DNA of 30,442 nucleotides from Oscillospiraceae bacterium (lineage in GTDB: Bacteria; Bacillota; Clostridia; Oscillospirales; CAG-272). Location: assembly GCA_015065395.1 (NCBI GenBank), contig SVQJ01000002.1, positions 1-30,442 on the forward strand, in the 5' to 3' direction. Every line of letters starts with the position of its first letter. Position 1 is the first letter of the stretch. The position numbers and the translations under genes were made by a program. Below the pieces are notes generated by a model. That model was not told the origin of the DNA. It saw nothing but the letters and a program-made list of their open reading frames with translations, and did not search any database. Positions 12,981-21,045 of the stretch are shown here, piece after piece.

Positions 12981-13619
12981 TCAAAGCTTTGAATAGCCGT
13001 GGCTGTTTACCAAAGCATCTATCTTCTTTCCTGCTTTACACATAGGGCATTCCTTAGAGGAATAGCTTGCGTACTCGGGAAGGTCCTTCGGGTTGAATAT
13101 GGAGGTAACGGGATATCCCTCGCATTCCTTTTTAGTGGCAAAGATGCAAGCGATGCCTGCAACGTGGCCGTCATAATAATTGATAGCGTCAACAGTTGCC
13201 TGGGCTGTATATCCGGTTACGACCGATGCGGCGAGTATGAGCACGTGCTTTTCTCTGATCATGGGGGCAATATTATCGCGGAAAATAAGCTGACTTCCGC
13301 TTGTGTGCTCCGGGGTGACCACATAGATAGTTTGATGGGCGTTCATATTGCGGAAATCCATCTTTGTCATTTCCTCAGCAAGGCAGGTTCCGATAGCCTC
13401 GGTATTATCAAGACAAACGATAGTATCGACAATGGTGTTTGTGCGGTATTCATCGCAAAGGGCTTTGGCAACAGCCTTTGCCTCGGAGAGACGGGTCTTT
13501 TGCATGGTAATATCAATAAAATAGTTCATGTGGCTGTGGCTGGTGGCAAAATGCCCCTGAGCAACACGCAAATAAAGACCTTCCTTCGTTGTGGGAAGTT
13601 TGACCATATTAATAGGCAT
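12981..13619 (-). CDS. Orotate phosphoribosyltransferase-like protein with altered PRPP loop
   Basis: A 212-residue type I PRTase-fold protein similar to PyrE: VDTIVCLDNTEAIGTCLAEE (substrate-side loop), ending in CPMCKAGKKIDAL like many OPRT relatives. The PRPP motif, normally four hydrophobics then DD and TTGxT, here reads VLILAASVVTGYTAQAT: the TG-T turn remains but both acidic residues are alanine. The family is also found as a stand-alone orotate PRTase-like group in Clostridia. Without the acidic pair, normal PRPP/Mg binding is doubtful, so it may be a regulatory or ligand-binding variant. Start ATG 13619 with GGAGG seven nt upstream. It is alone in its transcript, so the context gives no pathway. 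Confidence 0.8.
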   Translation of the reverse strand: MPINMVKLPTTKEGLYLRVAQGHFATSHSHMNYFIDITMQKTRLSEAKAVAKALCDEYRTNTIVDTIVCLDNTEAIGTCLAEEMTKMDFRNMNAHQTIYVVTPEHTSGSQLIFRDNIAPMIREKHVLILAASVVTGYTAQATVDAINYYDGHVAGIACIFATKKECEGYPVTSIFNPKDLPEYASYSSKECPMCKAGKKIDALVNSHGYSKL

Positions 13620-13779
13620 GGGATATCCTCCATTTATTGAGTATAGTGTAATTGTACAACATTTTTTGAAATTTTACAATAGTTTTGGGCAATATTTTGA
13701 GTACATAACAAAAAGTTTTCAAATTTGGGGTTAGACGAAGCTATATCTGTTTTGGAGATGTCTTTTGCCTTGCAAGAGC

Positions 13780-13848
13780 CGGCTAAACCACTTCATAAAG
13801 TTTTTTGCACAGTTTTTTCAAAAAAGCGATCTTTTTTCTTAAAACCGC
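13780..13848. repeat. Dispersed intergenic repeat, copy A
   Basis: Read on the minus strand it gives GCTTTTTTGAAAAAA, then GTGCAAAAAACTTTATG and a GGTTTAGCC tail. Copy B (16885-16945) has the same elements in the same order on the plus strand. More diverged relatives are at 20288-20345 and 27440-27490. All are intergenic, short and AT-rich. No gene is seen in the rest of 13620-13891. Confidence 0.55.
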
Positions 13849-13881
13849 AAAAAACGGAGTACCGTTATCGGGCACTCCGTT
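13849..13881 (-). terminator. Intrinsic terminator of alaS
   Basis: On the minus strand AACGGAGT pairs with ACTCCGTT around a 13-nt loop and is followed by TTTTTTGC, 11 nt after the alaS stop. This is the classic stem plus U-tract. Confidence 0.8.
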
Positions 13882-13891
13882 TATATCGGAA

Positions 13892-16525
13892 TTATTTAAG
13901 CATACCTGCAAGGATTGCTTCTGCACCCTCCAAGGCTTCGGAAAGCTTAGAAAGATCCTTGCCGCCGCTCATAGCGGAGTCGGGGCGTCCGCCGCCCTTG
14001 CCGCCTGTGATCTGTGCTACAGCGCCCACAAGCTTACCTGCATGAGCACCTGCTTTAACGGCGTCTGCTCCTGCGGTTGCAAGGAAATTCAGCTTTTCGC
14101 CGTCGTGGATCGCAAGTACTGCCACAAGAGATGAGTCCTTATCGCGGAGCTGATCGCAGAGGCTCCTTGCACCGTCAACTCCTGTTGCGCCAAGGTCGCA
14201 GACCGCAAGCTTAACAGCTCCCACAGCTTTTGCACCTGAGAGAATGCCGTCAAGCTTTCCGGATGCAAGCTTTGAATTGAGAGAATCGATCTCTTTTTTA
14301 AGCTTTGCGATCTCCTCGTGGAGGCTCTGAGCACGTCTGGGCATATCAGCGCTGTTCTGTGCTTTAAGGGAAGCTGCTGTATCAGCGATAAGGCTGTCGC
14401 GCTCGTCAAGAAGAGCGAGAACTCCGGATGCACAAACTGCCTCAATACGGCGAACTCCTGCCGCGATACCGGATTCGGATATTATTCTGAAAAGTCCCAA
14501 AGAAGCGGTGTTATCAGCGTGGGTACCTCCGCAAAGCTCAACGGAAACATCGCCCATCTTTACCATTCGGACGGTCTTACCGTACTTTTCTCCGAAGAGA
14601 GCCATTGCACCTGCTGCTCTTGCACTTTCGATATCTGTTTCAACGGTCTCGATGGGAAGAGAAGCAAAAATGCTCTCGTTAACTTCCTTTTCAACAGCGC
14701 GGATCTCTTCGGGGGTAACGGCTGCGAAGTGGTTGAAGTCGAAGCGGGCACGGTTTTCGTCAACGTAAGAGCCTGCCTGCTCAACGTGGTTGCCGAGGAC
14801 CTTTCTGAGCGCTGCCTGAAGAAGGTGAACGCTTGAATGATTGCGGCGGATCTTTGCTCTTCTCTGGGAGCAAACAGAAGCCTTCAGAATATCTCCAACC
14901 TTAACAGAACCGTTTTCAATATCGCAGAGATGGATATAAACACCGTCTGTTTTCTTAGTATCGGTAACGTTTGCTTTAAAGCCTTCGTTTTCCAGGGTTC
15001 CGCAGTCGCCTACCTGACCGCCGCCCTCGCCGTAGAAGGGAGTTTTGTCAAGAATGATGCTTGCGCTGCCCTCGTTCAGGGTATCAACCGCCTCACCGTC
15101 GACGATGATGGCGAGAACCTTACAGTCGGGCACCGAATCGTTTGCATATCCTTCAAAGCAGGTTTTTTCCAGAGAGGAGATGATGCCGCCGTCAGCACTT
15201 TCCCAGCTTGAGAGATCTGCTCTTGCGGCTCTTGCTCTCTCCTTCTGCTCCTTCATGAGTGCAGTAAATCCTTCGTTATCTATGGCAATACCGTTTTCCT
15301 CGGCGATCTCCGCGGTGAGATCGGGGGGGAATCCGAAGGTATCGTAAAGCTTGAACGCATTTTCGCCTGAAAGGATAGCCTCACCATTTTGTTTAGCCTC
15401 GGCTATGAATCCGGAAAGGATGCTGAGACCGGAATCAATGGTTGCCTCGAAACGCTCCTCCTCCATGGAGATGATCTTCTTGATGTAATCCTGCTTTTCG
15501 CAAAGCTCGGGATATGCGCCCCCGCTTTCCCCGATAGCCACATCGCAAAGGGTGGTAAGGAAGGAACCGTTGATGCCAAGGAGCTTTCCGTGACGCGCAG
15601 CTCTTCTGAGAAGGCGGCGGAGCACGTATCCGCGTCCCTCATTGGAGGGGAGAACGCCGTCGGATATCATAAAGGTAGCACTTCTGATATGGTCGGTGAT
15701 AACGCGTACGGAAACGTCCTTTTTAGCGTCCTTGGTGTATTCGTAAGAAGCAATGGAGCAAACGGTATCAAGTATTTTGCGAACCGTATCGACCTCGAAA
15801 AGATTGTCAACGTCCTGCATTACGCAAGCGAGACGCTCAAGGCCCATACCGGTGTCGATATTCTTTGTTTCAAGCTCGGTATAATTGCCGTTGCCGTCGT
15901 TATTAAACTGGGAGAAAACGTTGTTCCAGATCTCGATATATCTGTCGCACTCGCATCCGGGATAGCAGTTGGGATTTGAGCAAGCGTATTTCTCGCCGCG
16001 ATCGTAGTAGATCTCGGAGCAGGGACCGCAGGGGCCGCTTCCGTGCTCCCAAAAGTTATCTGCCTTGCCCATGCGGACGATTTTCTCTGCAGGAACGCCA
16101 ACGACCTTGTTCCAAAGCTCGAATGCTTCGTCGTCCTCTTCGTAAATGGAGGGGTAGAGACGTTCAGCAGGGATCTCCAAAGTCTGAGTGAGGAACTCCC
16201 AGCTCCACTGAATAGCCTCGGTCTTGAAATAGTCTCCGAAGGAGAAATTTCCCAGCATTTCAAAGAATGTGCCGTGGCGTGCGGTCTTACCAACGTTATC
16301 TATGTCGCCTGTGCGGATGCACTTCTGACAGGTGCAAACGCGGTGGCGGGGGGGCTCCTCTTCACCTGTGAAATACTTTTTCATGGGAGCCATACCGGAG
16401 TTTATGAGTAGGAGGGATATATCGTTTACGGGGATGAGAGAAAAGCTCTTCAGTCTAAGATGTCCCTTGGACTCGAAAAAGGAGAGAAACTGTTCTCTGA
16501 GGTCATTAAGAGATGTCCATTTCAT
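13892..16525 (-). CDS. alaS: Alanyl-tRNA synthetase
   Basis: A full-length 877-residue class II synthetase that charges tRNA-Ala and edits mischarged Ser/Gly. The N-terminal catalytic core begins WTSLNDLREQFLSFFESKGH and includes the class II motif region FFEMLGNFSFGDYFK and the GRGYVLRRLLRRAARHG segment. The editing domain has zinc ligands in HSSVHLLQAAL and in CGGTH. The C-terminal DHHA1 part ends with GGKGGGRPDSAMSGG, the glycine-rich C-Ala signature. The ATG at 16525 has AAGGA upstream. A perfect promoter (16580-16608) and a terminator (13849-13881) make it a single-gene unit. The leader is only ~47 nt, too short for a T-box. Confidence 0.98.
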   Translation of the reverse strand: MKWTSLNDLREQFLSFFESKGHLRLKSFSLIPVNDISLLLINSGMAPMKKYFTGEEEPPRHRVCTCQKCIRTGDIDNVGKTARHGTFFEMLGNFSFGDYFKTEAIQWSWEFLTQTLEIPAERLYPSIYEEDDEAFELWNKVVGVPAEKIVRMGKADNFWEHGSGPCGPCSEIYYDRGEKYACSNPNCYPGCECDRYIEIWNNVFSQFNNDGNGNYTELETKNIDTGMGLERLACVMQDVDNLFEVDTVRKILDTVCSIASYEYTKDAKKDVSVRVITDHIRSATFMISDGVLPSNEGRGYVLRRLLRRAARHGKLLGINGSFLTTLCDVAIGESGGAYPELCEKQDYIKKIISMEEERFEATIDSGLSILSGFIAEAKQNGEAILSGENAFKLYDTFGFPPDLTAEIAEENGIAIDNEGFTALMKEQKERARAARADLSSWESADGGIISSLEKTCFEGYANDSVPDCKVLAIIVDGEAVDTLNEGSASIILDKTPFYGEGGGQVGDCGTLENEGFKANVTDTKKTDGVYIHLCDIENGSVKVGDILKASVCSQRRAKIRRNHSSVHLLQAALRKVLGNHVEQAGSYVDENRARFDFNHFAAVTPEEIRAVEKEVNESIFASLPIETVETDIESARAAGAMALFGEKYGKTVRMVKMGDVSVELCGGTHADNTASLGLFRIISESGIAAGVRRIEAVCASGVLALLDERDSLIADTAASLKAQNSADMPRRAQSLHEEIAKLKKEIDSLNSKLASGKLDGILSGAKAVGAVKLAVCDLGATGVDGARSLCDQLRDKDSSLVAVLAIHDGEKLNFLATAGADAVKAGAHAGKLVGAVAQITGGKGGGRPDSAMSGGKDLSKLSEALEGAEAILAGMLK

Positions 16526-16579
16526 AATAAAAATTCCTTATCTTTATCGGCACTAATGCACCATTTTATCTGATTATAT

Positions 16580-16608
16580 ATTATAACACCCGAAAAAAAC
16601 CATGTCAA
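16580..16608 (-). promoter_or_regulatory. alaS promoter
   Basis: Minus strand TTGACA, 17-bp spacer, TATAAT: an exact consensus. Predicted leader about 47 nt to the alaS ATG. Confidence 0.85.
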
Positions 16609-16662
16609 CAGGTGATGTAAAGAGTTTTTATACTTTTAGTATAAAAGGTGGGCGTTAAAAGC

Positions 16663-16692
16663 AAAAAAACACTTGCTTTCGCAAGTGTTTTT
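16663..16692 (-). terminator. tRNA-Thr terminator
   Basis: AACACTTGC / GCAAGTGTT stem with loop TTTC and T-runs on both sides, directly abutting the CCA end of the tRNA; can work in either direction. Confidence 0.85.
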
Positions 16693-16768
16693 TGGAGCTG
16701 ATAATGAGATTCGAACTCATGACCTCGTCATTACCAATGACGTGCTCTGCCAACTGAGCTATATCAGC
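16693..16768 (-). tRNA. tRNA-Thr (anticodon GGU)
   Basis: A 76-nt cloverleaf on the minus strand. The acceptor stem is GCTGATA/TATCAGC, the D arm is GCTC-AGTTGGCA-GAGC, and the anticodon stem is CGTCA/TGACG with loop TTGGTAA giving anticodon GGT. The variable loop is AGGTC, the T arm is ATGAG-TTCGAAT-CTCAT, the discriminator is T and the CCA is encoded. It reads ACC and ACU codons. It stands alone between alaS and the EF-G-like gene with its own promoter and terminator. Confidence 0.97.
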
Positions 16769-16782
16769 ATCACAGCTTTGTA

Positions 16783-16811
16783 ATTATAACAAAACAAAAA
16801 CCGTTTGTCAA
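16783..16811 (-). promoter_or_regulatory. tRNA-Thr promoter
   Basis: Minus strand TTGACA, 17-bp spacer, TATAAT, about 15 nt before the tRNA 5' end. Exact consensus. Confidence 0.85.
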
Positions 16812-16884
16812 TAGAAATTCCAAAAAATATTATTTTTGTTGCAAAACCGCTTATTATGTGTATTTATAAGATGGTTTTGCATAG

Positions 16885-16945
16885 GAGAAACGGTTGCTTT
16901 TTTTGAAAAAAGCTTTGCAAAAAACTTTATGGATCGGTTTTGCAT
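16885..16945. repeat. Dispersed intergenic repeat, copy B
   Basis: Contains GCTTTTTTTGAAAAAAGC (a small palindrome), then TTTGCAAAAAACTTTATG and GGTTTTGC. Aligns with copy A on the opposite strand. The remaining sequence of the 16812-17056 gap shows no gene. Confidence 0.55.
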
Positions 16946-16979
16946 TTTCCTATCTTTGTCTTGAGAAATCATTTATAAG

Positions 16980-17024
16980 CCGAAAGGACAGACAAAGCAA
17001 ATTCTTCTTTATCTGTCCTTTCGG
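16980..17024 (-). terminator. Stem-loop after the EF-G-like gene
   Basis: CCGAAAGGACAGA and TCTGTCCTTTCGG form a perfect 13-bp stem with a 19-nt loop, 32 nt past the stop. No U-tract follows on the minus strand, so it may be an mRNA 3' stabiliser instead. Confidence 0.5.
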
Positions 17025-17056
17025 ATCTTATTATCTATCGGATATTATTTCCGAGA

Positions 17057-19123
17057 TCAGTCGTCGTCTTCAACCTTTGCGTTAGCTATGATCTTCTGAG
17101 CCTCGTTATTGGGAACCTCCTCATAACGGACGAAGTTGAATGTATAGCTTCCGCGGCCCTGAGTCATAGCACGGAGAATGATGGTATAATCAGTCATCTC
17201 AGCCTCCGGAGCCTCTGCCTCAACGATGGTATAGCCGGGACGGTCGTTATCGGGGTTCATACCCATAACTCTGCCGCGGCGCTTGTTAAGGTCGCCCATA
17301 ACGTCGCCCACCATATTCTCGGGAACGGAAACCTTCAGCTCGCCGACAGGCTCAAGGAGAACGGGGTTTGCCTGGGGAAGGCCGTTCTTATATGCAAGCT
17401 TTGCTGCAAGCTTGAAGGAGATCTCGTTAGAGTCAACGTCGTGGTAAGAACCGTCATAGAGGTCAGCCTTCAGGTTAACAACGGGATAACCCGCGAGAAC
17501 GCCCTTGAGCATAGCCTCAAGAAGACCTTTTTCAACTGCGGGATAGAAGCCCTTGGGAACAGCACCGCCGACAACGGACTGAGTAAATGTAAGACCCTCG
17601 TCCTCGCCGCGTGTGAAGGTGATCTTAACGTGGCCGTACTGACCGGAGCCGCCAGACTGCTTCTTATGCTTACCTTCAGCCTGAACGGTCTTACGGATGG
17701 TCTCTCTGTATGCGATCTTGGGAACGGCATATTCAACCTTTGTGCCGTAGCGGTTCTTCATCTTGGATTTAACAACCTCAAGATGGATATCGGAAAGGCC
17801 TGCAAGAGTAAGCTGCTTTGTTTCAGCGTTGTTCTCGTATATGAGGGAGGGATCCTCTTCAAGGATTCTTGTGATAGCTGTGGAGATCTTGTCCTCATCG
17901 CCCTTTGCAGCGGCAACGACTGCCTTCTTCATATAAGCTGCAGGGAATTTAACGCCAACATAATTGATGACCTTGCCTGCGCAAAGGGTATCGTTGGTGC
18001 TTGTATCGTTAAGCTTTGTCATAACGCCGATATCGCCGCAGCAAAGCTCGTCAACCTCAGTCTGCTTTTTACCTCGGATGGAATAGATATGACCTGCTTT
18101 TTCCTGGCCGCCCGTACGAGCGTTTGTAAGGGTCATGTCCTTCTTAAGGGTACCGTTCATGACCTTGAACATAGTGATCTTACCGTACTGATCCGCAATG
18201 GTCTTGAATACGAAAATGGAGCACTCGCCGTCAGCCTCGATAGGTTTATCTGCGATGAATTCATCAACGATGATCTTTTCGTTCTTCTTTGCGGTGATTC
18301 TGGGGAATGAGCCCTTGATAGCTGTAACAAGGGTACGAACGCCCCACATATTGGGAACGGAGCCGCAGTATACGGGAACTACGTCACCGACGATGATAGC
18401 CTGGTGAAGAGCCTCGATAGCTTCAGCACTTGTGATGATCTGACCGTCAAAGAACTTATCCATAAGCTCATCGCTTGTGGTAGCGATAGCTTCGTTAAAG
18501 GTCTCAAGGTAGCTTTCAACGATGCCGTAAAGCTCGCTGTCCATTTCAATGTCGCTTCTTCTGCCCTTTTCGTCAAACACGAATGCCATTCTTTCTGCGA
18601 GAGAAACGTATGTCATTCTGTCCTTATACATAACGGGAACGCTGGTGAGACAAACGCGGCGACCGAATTTTTCGCGGATCTCAGAGAAAACTCTCTCGTA
18701 ATCAGCCTCGGGATCGTCCAGCTTATTGATGAAGAATGCGATGGGGAGGCCTGCCTTTGTAGCTCTTTCCCAGGCAAGCTCTGTACCAACCTCAACGCCT
18801 GCCTTACCGTCAACAACGATAACAGCAGCGTCAGCTGCTCTGAGACCTTCCATGGTTTCGCCCAAAAAGTCGGGAGAGCCGGGTGTATCCAGAATGTTGA
18901 TCTTATGATCGTGGTACATGAAGCCGATATTTGAAAGGGAAACGGAGGAGCCGCGTGCCACCTCTTCTGCATCGTAGTCAGACACAGTGTTACCGTCTGT
19001 AACCTTACCCATTCTATCAATTTCGCCAACGCTGTAGAGGATAGCCTCGCAAAGGGAGGTCTTACCGCTGCCGCTGTGGCCGAGAAGTACTACGTTTCTG
19101 ATTTCTTTTGTGGTAATTGCCAT
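17057..19123 (-). CDS. EF-G-like translational GTPase (EF-G paralogue)
   Basis: A 688-residue elongation-factor-G family protein with domains I-V in normal order. G1 is GHSGSGKTSL (residues ~15-24) instead of the usual HIDAGKT; switch II is DTPGSPDF, and G4 is NKLD instead of NKMD. Domain IV contains GGSGQYGHVKITF and the C-terminal part has MTQGRGSYTFNF. This pattern matches the EF-G paralogues that coexist with canonical fusA and may act in recycling or have a specialised role, so I do not call it the main EF-G. ATG 19123 is chosen (GGAG 6 nt upstream); an upstream TTG overlaps that SD. A TTGCAT-17-TATAAT promoter lies 80 nt upstream. Monocistronic. Confidence 0.88.
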   Translation of the reverse strand: MAITTKEIRNVVLLGHSGSGKTSLCEAILYSVGEIDRMGKVTDGNTVSDYDAEEVARGSSVSLSNIGFMYHDHKINILDTPGSPDFLGETMEGLRAADAAVIVVDGKAGVEVGTELAWERATKAGLPIAFFINKLDDPEADYERVFSEIREKFGRRVCLTSVPVMYKDRMTYVSLAERMAFVFDEKGRRSDIEMDSELYGIVESYLETFNEAIATTSDELMDKFFDGQIITSAEAIEALHQAIIVGDVVPVYCGSVPNMWGVRTLVTAIKGSFPRITAKKNEKIIVDEFIADKPIEADGECSIFVFKTIADQYGKITMFKVMNGTLKKDMTLTNARTGGQEKAGHIYSIRGKKQTEVDELCCGDIGVMTKLNDTSTNDTLCAGKVINYVGVKFPAAYMKKAVVAAAKGDEDKISTAITRILEEDPSLIYENNAETKQLTLAGLSDIHLEVVKSKMKNRYGTKVEYAVPKIAYRETIRKTVQAEGKHKKQSGGSGQYGHVKITFTRGEDEGLTFTQSVVGGAVPKGFYPAVEKGLLEAMLKGVLAGYPVVNLKADLYDGSYHDVDSNEISFKLAAKLAYKNGLPQANPVLLEPVGELKVSVPENMVGDVMGDLNKRRGRVMGMNPDNDRPGYTIVEAEAPEAEMTDYTIILRAMTQGRGSYTFNFVRYEEVPNNEAQKIIANAKVEDDD

Positions 19124-19202
19124 TCTTATCTCCAATCCGCCGCCGCTGTTGCGGTGGCAAAAAATATACGTTGGTGCCGTCCAAAAAGCCGACTATAGAT
19201 TA

Positions 19203-19231
19203 ATTATACAATGATTTTCACAGATATGCAA
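19203..19231 (-). promoter_or_regulatory. Promoter of the EF-G-like gene
   Basis: Minus strand TTGCAT, 17-bp spacer, TATAAT. The ~73-nt leader includes a GC-rich stem-loop around GCCACCGCAACAGCGGCGGC, just ahead of the SD. Confidence 0.75.
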
Positions 19232-19284
19232 ATACATATTGCCCTATGAGCTGTAGAATTAATAGGGTGTCATTTGTGCAAATA

Positions 19285-20229
19285 TTACAAAAATATTATG
19301 TAAAACAGCTTGGAAAGGAAAAATGAGAGTGCGAAGCATAGGGGGAAAGTGGCGATCCATGCCAAAAGCATAAGTAGAAGGGTGGATACGGATACCTTTT
19401 CTCCCGCTGCCCGGGATGCGGCGGCGAGGGCTGTCATTTTGGCGTGGGTAGTGCTGGCGATGATACCGAAAAAGGTGAGAACGATAAGGGAAAGGCAGCT
19501 TGCGATATCTGCGGCGAGTGCGCTTTCTATGGTGGAGGGCGCGGCGCTTTCGCCCATGCTTTTGATGATCCGTTGTCCTGCAAGTATAGTACCCAGGGAC
19601 ATGATAAGTCCGGTAAAAACCACCATTTGGAAAGCTTTATCTTTGGAAAAAAGGGCCATTCCCATAGCAAGAGCTAAAAATTTTTGTCCGTCCTGTGCAC
19701 CGTGAAGTATTGATGACAGAGCAGTAGATGCGATGACCAAGTATTTCTTTGTTTTTTCGCCCATGTTTATTTTTGCGAGAATTTTAGTGAACAAAACGGA
19801 TGAAGCAAAGCAGATAAGGAGGACGGGGATCATACCAAGGGCGGCGAATGTGAAATGAAAGGTGCTGATCCTGCCGGAAAGTGCGAGGGCACTTCCGGCA
19901 GCACTGCTTACAAGAGCGTGCCCCTCACTTGTGGGCAGCCCCATTATCCAAGCAATAAGCGACCATAGCGATACAGCGGCGAGAGATGCGCACAGAGCAA
20001 TGGGGGCAAGCCTTTTGTCTATTTCCCATACGGCGGCGGTGTTTTCAAAAACAGCAGGAAAAAACGTGCAGAAAATGATACATCCGATAAATGTCAGTAA
20101 GGCTGAAAAAGCACAGGCAACGGATATTTTTATGGCTTTGGAGGAAACGGCACCGGTCACGGAGTTAGCCGCATCCGTCGCGCCGTCTGCAAACAGCGCG
20201 CAAGTGTAAAGTATGAATGAAAAAAGCAT
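19285..20229 (-). CDS. PiT-family inorganic phosphate (or sulfate) transporter
   Basis: A 314-residue hydrophobic protein with about nine to ten membrane segments. It has the two PiT half-repeat signatures: DGATDAANSVTGAV near residue 15 and HGAQDGQKFLALAMG near residue 185, matching GxNDxANxxG and HGxxDxQK of COG0306. It would import phosphate with a cation. ATG 20229 is chosen because AAAGGAG sits just upstream; an in-frame extension to 20382 lacks an SD and would overlap the dispersed repeat. No PhoU-like DUF47 partner gene lies next to it, which is a usual companion. It is transcribed divergently from the regulator at 20395. Confidence 0.87.
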   Translation of the reverse strand: MLFSFILYTCALFADGATDAANSVTGAVSSKAIKISVACAFSALLTFIGCIIFCTFFPAVFENTAAVWEIDKRLAPIALCASLAAVSLWSLIAWIMGLPTSEGHALVSSAAGSALALSGRISTFHFTFAALGMIPVLLICFASSVLFTKILAKINMGEKTKKYLVIASTALSSILHGAQDGQKFLALAMGMALFSKDKAFQMVVFTGLIMSLGTILAGQRIIKSMGESAAPSTIESALAADIASCLSLIVLTFFGIIASTTHAKMTALAAASRAAGEKVSVSTLLLMLLAWIATFPLCFALSFFLSKLFYIIFL

Positions 20230-20287
20230 ATTCACTCCTTTCGGGTTCTGCAAGGCGGTTTTGGATTTTTTGTGGGATAAAGAGTTG

Positions 20288-20345
20288 CTTTTTGAAAAAA
20301 GCTTTCCAGGTAAATTTAAGAAAGGGCTATGCAAAAGCTTCTCAT
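20288..20345. repeat. Dispersed intergenic repeat, copy C (diverged)
   Basis: GAGTTGCTTTTTGAAAAAAG, then CTTTCCAGG and a GGGCTATGC tail resemble copies A and B. It lies between the divergent PiT and regulator genes. Confidence 0.4.
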
Positions 20346-20394
20346 AGGTCTTTTTCACTGTAAAGCTTTTCATTAAAGCCAAATCGAGGTTATT

Positions 20395-21045
20395 ATGATT
20401 GACAAAAGTTTGGGGATAAGTTATTATATATCTATGGATATAAATATATTTGGTAAAAAACGGAATAATTCCCGATGTGTGAGGATAATATCCGATGTGC
20501 CTGAGATGCAGGCAATGCTTGAGACAGTTCTAGCTCCCTATTTTACGTTGACTTCCGGTTCTTCGAATATAAGCGTGGTTTGTTGGGAGGGGGAGGATGT
20601 GCCGTCCATCGGTGATGCCTGTGTTTATATAGGCAAAGCACCGAAAGAGCTTTCCAAATGGCATAGGCTTTTGCCGCGCCCGTTAGACATTCGGGAACTC
20701 TTGGATGCCTGTCTTGGTCTGTACGAGGAAAAAACCAGCAAAAAGGGTAGCCTATGGGGTATTGATGAAGTCAAAAGGCTTGCATTTTTTGACGGAAGGG
20801 AGATCCCCCTCACAGCTAAAGAAACTGAGCTGTTTTCCTTGCTTTTGGAGAGCGAGGGGCAGTGTGTTAAAAGGGAAAAGATCGAAAGCATTTTGTGGAA
20901 CGGCGAGAATTCTTCAAATTCCTGCGATGTTTACGTTTGCTTTCTGAGAAAAAAGCTGGAGGGCGCGGCAGGCAAGGGTGCTCTTCTCAGCGTGCGCTCA
21001 AAGGGATACATGTTGAAACAGTATGAAAGGAACAGCAGTAAATGA
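20395..21045 (+). CDS. Winged-helix transcriptional regulator (OmpR-type output domain, degenerate receiver)
   Basis: A 216-residue protein. The C-terminal ~90 residues are a Trans_reg_C winged helix: ALTAKETELF-like IPLTAKETELFSLLLESEG, the recognition region SNSCDVYVCFLRKKLEGA and the wing LLSVRSKGYML. The N-terminal ~110 residues start VRIISDVPEMQAMLETVLAP and look like a shrunken receiver, but I see no phosphoacceptor Asp in the expected place and no conserved Lys. So it is probably phosphorylation-independent. ATG 20395 has GAGG five nt upstream; a second ATG at 20434 would be leaderless from the promoter at 20399. It overlaps thiI by 4 nt, so it is co-expressed with it. No sensor kinase is adjacent. 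Confidence 0.8.
   Translation: MIDKSLGISYYISMDINIFGKKRNNSRCVRIISDVPEMQAMLETVLAPYFTLTSGSSNISVVCWEGEDVPSIGDACVYIGKAPKELSKWHRLLPRPLDIRELLDACLGLYEEKTSKKGSLWGIDEVKRLAFFDGREIPLTAKETELFSLLLESEGQCVKREKIESILWNGENSSNSCDVYVCFLRKKLEGAAGKGALLSVRSKGYMLKQYERNSSK
20399..20427 (+). promoter_or_regulatory. Consensus promoter overlapping the regulator start
   Basis: TTGACA, 17-bp spacer, TATTAT. The predicted transcription start (~20434) coincides with an in-frame ATG at 20434, which would give a leaderless mRNA for a shortened regulator plus thiI. It lies inside the first codons of the longer reading. Confidence 0.6.

Noticed and set aside
13700..13780. Small gene between the PRTase-like gene and alaS
   Set aside because: No SD or coding-like composition; the stretch is an AT-rich repeat plus the alaS terminator.
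16526..16660. T-box riboswitch before alaS
   Set aside because: A perfect promoter leaves only ~47 nt of leader, too short for a T-box, and no AGGGUGGNACCGCG-like motif is present.
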